Source: an uncultured Flavobacteriales bacterium
GTDB taxonomy: Bacteria; Bacteroidota; Bacteroidia; Flavobacteriales_D; Crocinitomicaceae
Direction: 5' to 3'
DNA: 19,723 nt
Assembly (NCBI GenBank): GCA_903899795.1
Contig: CAIUKX010000315.1
Span: forward strand, 1-19,723
Position 1 is the first letter of the stretch. Every line of letters begins with the position of its first letter. This document shows, piece after piece, positions 6,798-13,303 of this stretch. Under the pieces are notes generated by a model. It was not told where the DNA came from. It saw nothing but the letters and a program-made list of their open reading frames with translations, and made no database searches. The translations under genes and the position numbers were made by a program.

Positions 6798-7211
6798 TTA
6801 ACAGAATTCTTTATATGCTTCTGACAAGTTGTCTGCGATCATTTGCGCTGAACCACCTTCAATGTGGTGACGCTCTAAAAAGTGAACCAATTTACCATCT
6901 TTGAACAACGCAATCGACGGTGAAGACGGAGGATACGGTAAAAAATATTTACGTGCCTGAGCCACCGCTTCTGTGTCCACTCCCGCGAATACTGTCGTCA
7001 AATGCGTTGGTTTTTTATCGTTGTTCAATGATAATTTTACACCCGGACGCATATTTCCTGCAGCACATCCGCATACAGAATTTACAACTACCAATAAGGT
7101 TCCGTTTGCATTTTTGATCGTCTCATCAACCTGAGCAGGGTTTAACAATTGCTCGAATCCAACTTTCGTCAGATCTTCTTTCATCGGTTGTACTAATTCT
7201 GGAGGATACAT
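6798..7211 (-). CDS. Bacilliredoxin, BrxA/BrxB (DUF1094, YphP/YqiW) family
   Basis: A 137-residue thioredoxin-fold protein. The family's unusual active site C-G-C is present in VVVNSVCGCAAGNMRPG (residues 41-57; Cys47 and Cys49), followed by the TTVFAGVD strand near 72. The segment PPSSPSIALFKDGKLVHFLE holds the cis-Pro region. Bacilliredoxins remove bacillithiol from oxidised protein thiols; some members have disulfide isomerase activity. The N-terminal MYPPELVQPMKEDLT is the usual start of the family, and the length is full. The protein ends in FC, an extra cysteine typical of several members. The gene stands alone. Its presence suggests, but does not prove, that the organism makes bacillithiol. 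Confidence 0.93.
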   Translation of the reverse strand: MYPPELVQPMKEDLTKVGFEQLLNPAQVDETIKNANGTLLVVVNSVCGCAAGNMRPGVKLSLNNDKKPTHLTTVFAGVDTEAVAQARKYFLPYPPSSPSIALFKDGKLVHFLERHHIEGGSAQMIADNLSEAYKEFC

Positions 7212-7245
7212 ATCTTAAATTTTAATGTTTAACTTTTATTTTATA

Positions 7246-7253
7246 CAAAAATA
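7246..7253 (-). promoter_or_regulatory. Candidate -7 element of the bacilliredoxin gene
   Basis: The minus strand reads TATTTTTG (TAnnTTTG), 34 bases before the ATG. No convincing TTTG is found upstream at 17-23 bases. Confidence 0.3.
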
Positions 7254-7370
7254 CGCTTTGACGATTGAAATTAAATGATCGATGATTGATTATTTTTTAA
7301 ATTATGTTAATCCATGTGGTTTTGAACCGATGGATCAAACGAGGGGTGATATTTTATATGGGAAATAAAC

Positions 7371-7390
7371 GGGAGGATCTCGATCCTCCC
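7371..7390 (-). terminator. Terminator of the msrC-lipoprotein-flippase operon
   Basis: GGGAGGATC and GATCCTCCC are perfectly complementary; the stem is 8-9 bp with a 2-4-nt loop. It abuts the stop codon of the membrane protein gene. On the minus strand it is followed by GTTTATTT, a short T-rich tail. Confidence 0.75.
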
Positions 7391-8572
7391 CTACGATTTT
7401 CGTAACCATTTAGGCAACAAAATCGCACCGATAAACAAATACGGGAAATAGGAAATCAAACGCCACAAAATCGCCAGTCCTGCGATCAAGATTGCTGAAC
7501 CAGAAAAAGTCGACAACAATTCGCCGAAAGCATATTCGGCAACACCACTTCCTCCGGGTGTAGGACTCATTCGCATGAAGAGCCATAACACAAATTGTTT
7601 TCCGAATACTTCTACGTTTTGAATCAGGTTCAAACCAATAAAGGCATTCAAAATGCAATTGATTACCAAATATCGGGAAGTCCAGCTTGCGAATGTCGAT
7701 CCAAATGCTTTGATCCAAAAGCTCCATGATTCCTGCTTCAATTCTTTTGAAGCGATTTCAATTTCCAAACTGGTTTTCGCTGCACTCTCCTTCCACTTCC
7801 TCAAAAAAGGAAGACTGAAAACTCCTCCCAACACGTAAGAAGCCAATTTCGGAAAAAGGAAAATGGTCGAAAACAAGAACAAACAAATGGCACAAATGAT
7901 ACTGAACGCAATCCAAAAAGCCCATTGAACACCCAATGAACTTTGCGTATGAATGGAAAATAAATAGTCCTGATTGATGAACAGCAATACGAGCGGAACC
8001 ATCACCACGTAAAATAAATTGTCCATAAAAGCAGTAATAATGACAATTGCTGTTGATCGTCCCAAAGGAATTTTTTCCCGGTTCAAAATAAACATTGCGA
8101 CAGCGGCACCACTCATCACTCCGGGAGAAAGCGCGGAAGCAAATTCCCAAAGCATGATCACATTAAAGCTTTTTCTCCAATTCAGCGCTTTCTTGGTTAA
8201 AACTCTAATCCGAATCATGTAGAAAAGATCTCTTCCGATCATGCAAAGAACAGCCATGATCACCCAAAAAAGTGATTCTTTCGTCCAGTTGATCGCTTTT
8301 AAGGTCTGTGAAATTGTTTCAATTTTGTAATCGCTGTGTTGTTGTTTGACAAATTCTTTGGCTTCCTGAAGATTGACAATTTTGTCCTTATTCTGATCCT
8401 TCCAGCTATAATCTCCTTGTCCCTGCTCTACTTTGATGAATTGCTGCTGCGACAAACTCCGGTACATCATCCAGGAAGCGATAACCAATCCAAAGATGAC
8501 GGCAATCCAGATTTTCCACCAACTGAAGGCTTTCCGGATGTTTGTTTCGTCTGTCGATGGTTGCGCAGTCAT
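7391..8572 (-). CDS. Flippase-like membrane protein, LPG synthase TM family (UPF0104)
   Basis: A polytopic inner-membrane protein of about 393 residues. The family signature RMSPTPGGSGVAEYAFGELL is near residues 335-355, and a second conserved stretch is WEFASALSPGVMSGAAVAMF near 145-165. This is the membrane domain (PF03706) of lysyl-phosphatidylglycerol synthases without the synthetase domain. Members are thought to move or modify lipids, but the substrate is unknown. After the first membrane helix there is a long hydrophilic segment containing D-Q-N-K-D-K-I-V-N-L-Q-E (about residues 59-70), an EF-hand-like calcium loop on the predicted outer face. I chose the ATG at 8570-8572 rather than the TTG one codon earlier. 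It starts 6 bases after the upstream lipoprotein's stop, so it is probably translationally coupled. Confidence 0.8.
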   Translation of the reverse strand: MTAQPSTDETNIRKAFSWWKIWIAVIFGLVIASWMMYRSLSQQQFIKVEQGQGDYSWKDQNKDKIVNLQEAKEFVKQQHSDYKIETISQTLKAINWTKESLFWVIMAVLCMIGRDLFYMIRIRVLTKKALNWRKSFNVIMLWEFASALSPGVMSGAAVAMFILNREKIPLGRSTAIVIITAFMDNLFYVVMVPLVLLFINQDYLFSIHTQSSLGVQWAFWIAFSIICAICLFLFSTIFLFPKLASYVLGGVFSLPFLRKWKESAAKTSLEIEIASKELKQESWSFWIKAFGSTFASWTSRYLVINCILNAFIGLNLIQNVEVFGKQFVLWLFMRMSPTPGGSGVAEYAFGELLSTFSGSAILIAGLAILWRLISYFPYLFIGAILLPKWLRKS

Positions 8573-8578
8573 CAAAGC

Positions 8579-10138
8579 TTAATTTGTCGGAGCTAACTTC
8601 ACTTCGATTTCCCAATTAGCCCTGACTTTCGTCGGTTGCGAAAAAGTGTGTATCAATTCGGGATACGTGTTTGAAGTTCTTTCACCGATGTCCCAGCGTC
8701 CGTTTTTATTGTCGTCCAAAATCACCCGAAAGGTATAATCATTTGGCAATAATGTTTCTAAAAGAACGGTTTTTGTTCCTTGGAACGGTAGTGAACGAAC
8801 GGTTTTTCCATTCATTAACACATCTACAATAATCGGCGTTGAATAACCGCTGACATCCAATTTGATGGATCCGTAATCACTTTCCTCTTTTAATTTGATG
8901 GGAACTTTTAGTGAATCGTTCAATGTCGAAAGGTTGGTGATCACCCCTTTGGGTAAAATCAGTAATTCTGCCAACTTCAAGTTCTTCTTGTCAAAAACAA
9001 AATAAACCCTGTTTCTATCGACCGTTACTTTTTTCAATTCAATTGCCGTAGAATCTTCCTTGTTGATCAATTGCATCAAATTGGTATTGACGGAGGTAAC
9101 CAAATCGGTAAAATACAAAACCAATGTGTCTTTCGGTAACAAAAATTGATCTGTTAAATTGGACGAATAGGTTAATTTCCCGCCGCGTTCTTTGTTTTGA
9201 ATCCGTAGAGAAATGGTGTCGGTAAATGCTTTGGTTGTTGCGATTAATTCCATGTTAGAACTATCACCTGGATTTTTATAGATCACCAATGAATCATCAG
9301 TGATGTAGTCGTATTCCATGGTTAAAACCGTCTCTTGATTAAAAATCAAATCTGCATTTTTCAAGGAAGCATTTGCTCCCACCAAAAAACTTCCCGGAGG
9401 CTTGAAAACAAAACTTCTGAGTCGTTCTTTTTCTTTTGGTGTATAGAGTCTCAAGGGAATTGTATCAACGATACTGCTGTCCATCTGCAGTAAATCTTTT
9501 CTGAAAGCCAAACGTTCGCCCGGCTGCAAAAACATGTCCTTGCTTTTATCGTCAAACGCCAACAATGTGTAACTGCCGGATTTCAGATATTTGAATTTTG
9601 CTTTCCCGTCAGCAGCGGTTTTCACGAAGTAAGTCGGTTTTATCGAATCCGTTTCCCCGGTATACAAACCAACGAGACAATTTTTGATTGGTTCACTGGT
9701 AAAAGCATCTATTACTTTCACCTGATACGACAAAGAATCAATGGTGTTTCCAGTTGAAAAAACAATCTGCATGAGCGAATCGTTTCCTTCCGTAATATCT
9801 TTAACGGTTTCATTGAGGTAAATGGCGTAGGTTGTATTTTCGTGCAACGTATCCGACCAATTGATCGTAACGGTTTTACCGTGAACACTTGCTTTCAATT
9901 TTGCATGCGGAGGAATCATCACCATCGTTTCGGCCGGATTATCCAGCTTGACAAATTCCGAAAAAGGAATTTTTATTTCCGAACCTTTGAAATTGGTTGT
10001 TCCGTTCAAGGGCTCCATTTTTTCCTCAATCGGCTTTGGAGCGACTTTGTCTTTTTCACCACCCGTGAGCGTTGCCACTTGAGCGCATGAATGCAAGAAA
10101 AACAGAATTCCAATTCCTATAAACGCTCGGATAACCAT
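8579..10138 (-). CDS. Ig-like (Big_5/SbsA-type) lipoprotein
   Basis: A protein of about 519 residues with a lipoprotein signal: a short hydrophobic helix, then FFLHSC with the lipidated Cys at residue 18, then AQVATLTGGEKDK. The TGG-x-KD-x-x-P segment, a Big_5-type Ig domain over about residues 35-130 (FSEFVKLDNPAE, then NTTYAIYLNETVKDITEGN), and a prealbumin-like segment with ADGKAKFKYLKSGSYTLLAFDD near 180-200 are the standard layout of a widespread Bacteroidota family. That family is commonly annotated as 'Ig-like domain-containing protein'. It is probably anchored in the outer membrane; its function is unknown. The ATG at 10136-10138 is preferred to a GTG two codons upstream. The start overlaps the 3' end of the methionine sulfoxide reductase gene by 22 bases, so the two are almost certainly co-transcribed. 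Confidence 0.82.
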   Translation of the reverse strand: MVIRAFIGIGILFFLHSCAQVATLTGGEKDKVAPKPIEEKMEPLNGTTNFKGSEIKIPFSEFVKLDNPAETMVMIPPHAKLKASVHGKTVTINWSDTLHENTTYAIYLNETVKDITEGNDSLMQIVFSTGNTIDSLSYQVKVIDAFTSEPIKNCLVGLYTGETDSIKPTYFVKTAADGKAKFKYLKSGSYTLLAFDDKSKDMFLQPGERLAFRKDLLQMDSSIVDTIPLRLYTPKEKERLRSFVFKPPGSFLVGANASLKNADLIFNQETVLTMEYDYITDDSLVIYKNPGDSSNMELIATTKAFTDTISLRIQNKERGGKLTYSSNLTDQFLLPKDTLVLYFTDLVTSVNTNLMQLINKEDSTAIELKKVTVDRNRVYFVFDKKNLKLAELLILPKGVITNLSTLNDSLKVPIKLKEESDYGSIKLDVSGYSTPIIVDVLMNGKTVRSLPFQGTKTVLLETLLPNDYTFRVILDDNKNGRWDIGERTSNTYPELIHTFSQPTKVRANWEIEVKLAPTN

Positions 10139-10596
10139 GTACACAATTGAGTTAAATACTGTTGATCCGTTTCGTCAAAATCGTTCAATGCTTTACTATC
10201 GACATCCAAAACGGCAATCACCCTGTTATTTTTCAGCAAAGGAACAACAATTTCACTTTTCGACAAGGAACTGCAAGCAATGTGTCCTGGAAATGCATCG
10301 ACATCAGGAACCAACAGCGTTTCCGCCTTCGCCCATGCTTGTCCGCATACACCTTTACCCAATGGAATCCGAGTACACGCCACAGGGCCTTGGAACGGAC
10401 CTAAAACCAAAATATCATCAATAACGCGGTAGAAACCCACCCAGAAAAAATCAAACCCTTCTTTCAACGCTGCAACAACATTGGCGAGATTGGCAACCTC
10501 ATCGGTTTCACCCTCCACCAATGCTTGAATTTGCGGAATCAAAGCACGGTATTTTTCTTCTTTGGTTTCACCCACAATCGTTAAATCTTCGGCCAT
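10117..10596 (-). CDS. msrC: Free methionine-(R)-sulfoxide reductase (fRMsr), GAF domain
   Basis: A 159-residue GAF-domain enzyme that reduces free L-methionine-(R)-sulfoxide, using thioredoxin as electron donor. All three conserved cysteines are visible: Cys74 in GPVACTRIPLG, Cys84 in GKGVCGQAW and Cys108 in GHIACSSLSKSEIVVPL. The motifs FFWVGFY near residue 50 and VLDVDS near 129 are also typical. The length equals that of the E. coli YebR/yeast YKG9 family without extra domains. The start is ATG. The lipoprotein gene begins inside its 3' end. The 612-residue secreted protein gene ends 66 bases upstream on the same strand and may be in the same operon. The enzyme is cytoplasmic, whereas both downstream products are membrane proteins. 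Confidence 0.94.
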   Translation of the reverse strand: MAEDLTIVGETKEEKYRALIPQIQALVEGETDEVANLANVVAALKEGFDFFWVGFYRVIDDILVLGPFQGPVACTRIPLGKGVCGQAWAKAETLLVPDVDAFPGHIACSSLSKSEIVVPLLKNNRVIAVLDVDSKALNDFDETDQQYLTQLCTWLSERL

Positions 10597-10662
10597 CTTT
10601 CAAATTTTACACAAAATTGCCTTTTTTGCAGGAAAAAACCTAATCGGCAAACTTGTTCTTGC

Positions 10663-12501
10663 TCACCTGTGATACACATGCACCACATACCTGAACAAAG
10701 GCGTTGGATAAGCAACTTTCTTCTCTGGAACAACAACCTGTTCCCCACGTTGAACTGCTTCGAATTGTTCTTTTGTCGGTAAAACAAATTTTTGCCAGTC
10801 ATCACCCTGACCAGCCTTGTGAATAGGATATTTCCAATAATAGAAGGCAATAGCTTGTTCGTAAGTGATTCCTTGGATCAGGGAATCGGGGTGCGTTTTT
10901 TTTAATTCGTACAAAAGCGTTACTTCTAGTCTTACATTAACATGATTTGATAAATAATGTTCCCAAGAGCGTATGTTTGTTGTCTGTCCAAAAATATTGG
11001 TATCACTAAGATCCAAATCTTTTCCTGTACCTTCAAGATATAGTGATTCAGAATCATCAATTGAAATGAAATTACCTGTTAAAGCTTTTTGTTTAGAATC
11101 AATGTACTCGAATTCAAACATTGGTCTCAAATAGGATTGCGTATTCTTTATTGAATCAATTAGTAATTGATTTTTGTTATTCAGCGATGATAATTTTGTT
11201 TTATAATTCAGAGGAAACATTGACCTTCCAAGTTCAATCTCCAAGGGATTAAATTCCGCATATTCCTTTTCCTCTTCATCAAAGTACATTTCTTGATAAT
11301 TTAATAAAGGACGAACCTCATCATACGTATTAATTGTTTTCAATAATAATTCACGAAGAATTGAATCTCGAGTAATCTCAATAAATTCATTGTATTGATT
11401 ATTTGTAATTTGCCATTGTTTGGTATATTCTTTAGCTGGGATCACAAACATTTGTTCGAATTCATTTATTAATTTTTTATCCACTGATGTTGGCAATGTA
11501 AGACGAACATAATAAGGTAGTTTTTTTCGATCTATTTCCTTTTGAATCAATTCTTGCTTCCAATGACAATAAGCTTTTGCAAGTGGGTTATTGATTCCTA
11601 TTATTGCAGTTTGAGGATATAATTTGGTGTATAAATGACCCAAAACAGAATATTCATCCCGCTCTATTTCCGACTTAGAAGCCCAAGAATATTGATCAAT
11701 CAAAATTGTTATATACTGATCTACAATTAGCTTTGATCTATCAACAAAACAAGCTTTTTTATTCATTTTTTGAAAAGGATAGAATTGAATTATTGAATCC
11801 TTATTTAACTTATATGGATAAATACCTACGTCAGTATAATGATATTTGAATTTTCTATCGTCAAAATCTTTGAATCTGTAAAACCGTTCAGGAAGACGTA
11901 TATACAAATCGTTGACTAATGGAATAATTTTCCAACTGTGATAGTCTAATTTTTTATCCCAGTTCAAAGAGAACAAAGCATGACAAAGAGCACGATCTGA
12001 AATATCAGGTTTGGCACACTCCTTTTCAGATTTGTAATATGATAATGAATCGTAAATAAGCCACTTTATAGCTTCTTCATCCGAAATTCTTTGCTCCTGC
12101 CCACATCCATGTACATGAAGAATTGTATCTGAAAAATAAATCTTCTCCCTCGCAATCGAATCTCGAACATAGCTTTGAAAAGTCAGGTAGTCTTCAACCG
12201 TAACATAAGTCGGCTTTGCCAGTTTAAAAATTTCTTCTTTTCCGTAAAAACTGATCAAATCATGCCACAAAAGATGTTCGTTGTGAAAAGAAACACCTGC
12301 TGTATCACCTAAAGTACAAGTCGAAAGATCCACTTTGAAATCTTTTTCCAAATACGTGTAAGGATAAGACTTTTGTGGTGTGAGTTCGATGAAATCTTTA
12401 CCTACAATCTGGTGTAATTTCCTTTTATCGCTATGAGAAATTTGAGAAAACCCCTTGAAAACAAGGAAAAACAGAAAAAAGAATAGAAACGTTGATTTCA
12501 T
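10663..12501 (-). CDS. Secreted protein with two degenerate SUMF1/GldK-like units
   Basis: A 612-residue protein with an N-terminal signal peptide (MKST, then FLFFFLFFLVF, ending FSQ at 18-20). No database family is certain. Two segments resemble each other and the start of formylglycine-generating-enzyme-like (SUMF1) domains of gliding proteins: PTYVTVEDYLTFQSYVRDSI at 97-116 and QWQITNNQYNEFIEITRDSI at 362-381. The second contains the ITN-x-QY-x-x-F hallmark. Each is followed about 200 residues later by a segment like the SUMF1 'aW...RLPTeaEwe' strand: YVRLTLPT at 331-338 and KFVLPTKEQFEAV at 571-583. The protein therefore appears to be two diverged SUMF1-like units in tandem. The catalytic cysteines of true formylglycine-generating enzymes are not recognisable, so an enzymatic role is doubtful. 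A relation to GldJ/GldK-type gliding or secretion proteins is inference. The start is ATG. Confidence 0.55.
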   Translation of the reverse strand: MKSTFLFFFLFFLVFKGFSQISHSDKRKLHQIVGKDFIELTPQKSYPYTYLEKDFKVDLSTCTLGDTAGVSFHNEHLLWHDLISFYGKEEIFKLAKPTYVTVEDYLTFQSYVRDSIAREKIYFSDTILHVHGCGQEQRISDEEAIKWLIYDSLSYYKSEKECAKPDISDRALCHALFSLNWDKKLDYHSWKIIPLVNDLYIRLPERFYRFKDFDDRKFKYHYTDVGIYPYKLNKDSIIQFYPFQKMNKKACFVDRSKLIVDQYITILIDQYSWASKSEIERDEYSVLGHLYTKLYPQTAIIGINNPLAKAYCHWKQELIQKEIDRKKLPYYVRLTLPTSVDKKLINEFEQMFVIPAKEYTKQWQITNNQYNEFIEITRDSILRELLLKTINTYDEVRPLLNYQEMYFDEEEKEYAEFNPLEIELGRSMFPLNYKTKLSSLNNKNQLLIDSIKNTQSYLRPMFEFEYIDSKQKALTGNFISIDDSESLYLEGTGKDLDLSDTNIFGQTTNIRSWEHYLSNHVNVRLEVTLLYELKKTHPDSLIQGITYEQAIAFYYWKYPIHKAGQGDDWQKFVLPTKEQFEAVQRGEQVVVPEKKVAYPTPLFRYVVHVYHR

Positions 12502-12639
12502 AAGGTATGTCTGTCAAGCGAGATAAAGATAGAAAATTCTTTCAACCCATCTAAAACGGAAAAGATTCAAAAGGTTACAACTTTATTATCACTACCTTAC
12601 CAAACCTCTTGACAATCTGTCAATTGTAAAACACAACCC

Positions 12640-13233
12640 GTGGAAAATACATTTGATACTTTGATCAACAGCTACATTGCAGATAAGGTTGGAATTGCAG
12701 AACATTTTATCAGTGATTTGCTCAGCACCCAATTGAAAAATAATTTACGTTTGCTCATGACCGAAGAACGTTTGCTTCTTGCCGGAACAGGTAAAAAAGC
12801 AACGATCAACAGCGATATTCCGGTGCGGGGGGATAAGATTTTCTGGCTGGACCGTAAGCACCACAACGAACACGAAGATGCCTTTTTCGATTTGGTAGAT
12901 GCTTTCGTTTTGTTTTTGAACCGAACCTGTTACACCGGAATTACAGGTTATGAGTTTCACTATACCTTATACGAAGCGGGAACTTTCTACAAAAAACATG
13001 TGGATCAATTTCAAAACAACGACAGCCGGCAATATTCGATGATTTTCTACCTCAACGAAAACTGGACCACTCAAGACGGAGGGGAATTGTGTATCCAAAC
13101 GGCACAAGGTCCCCAAACGATTTCACCGGACAACGGTAAAGGTGTCTTTTTCAAAAGTAAAGAATTGGAACATGAAGTTTTAACCACCACAAAAAACAGA
13201 ATGAGCATCACCGGTTGGTTAAAAGTAAATTGA
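12640..13233 (+). CDS. 2-oxoglutarate/Fe(II)-dependent oxygenase, prolyl 4-hydroxylase-like
   Basis: A 197-residue protein with the double-stranded beta-helix of 2OG-Fe(II) oxygenases. Iron ligands are visible as H120-x-D122 in YKKHVDQFQNND and H178 in LEHEVLTTTKNR, with the 2-oxoglutarate-binding Arg187 in NRMSITGW. The strand YSMIFYLNENW followed by DGGEL is the family signature next to the ligands. This matches the small P4Hc/Egl-9-like group, which hydroxylates prolyl or other residues; the substrate is unknown. The start codon is GTG, with the next in-frame ATG only at residue 40, inside the fold, so GTG is probably right. The gene is divergent from the SUMF1-like secreted protein, 138 bases away, and precedes the sensor-phosphatase gene by 70 bases. 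Confidence 0.85.
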   Translation: MENTFDTLINSYIADKVGIAEHFISDLLSTQLKNNLRLLMTEERLLLAGTGKKATINSDIPVRGDKIFWLDRKHHNEHEDAFFDLVDAFVLFLNRTCYTGITGYEFHYTLYEAGTFYKKHVDQFQNNDSRQYSMIFYLNENWTTQDGGELCIQTAQGPQTISPDNGKGVFFKSKELEHEVLTTTKNRMSITGWLKVN

Positions 13234-13277
13234 CGAAACTATTTGAATTCTAATGATGAAAAATGGACGGATTCTTT

Positions 13278-13285
13278 TATATTTG
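13278..13285 (+). promoter_or_regulatory. Candidate -7 element of the sensor-phosphatase gene
   Basis: TATATTTG matches TAnnTTTG and ends 18 bases before the ATG at 13304. No TTTG occurs 17-23 bases upstream; the nearest is at 13242-13245, 32 bases away. A gene-specific promoter separates it from the oxygenase gene. Confidence 0.4.
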
Positions 13286-13303
13286 AAGTAATTACTATCA
13301 TAA

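Noticed and set aside
7410..8596. Several 60-130 codon frames overlapping the flippase-like gene
   Set aside because: They lie in alternative frames of a clear membrane protein gene and show no motifs of their own.
10581..10850. An 89-codon minus-strand frame bridging the spacer between the secreted protein and msrC genes
   Set aside because: It overlaps both genes in another frame, and its product has no recognisable features.
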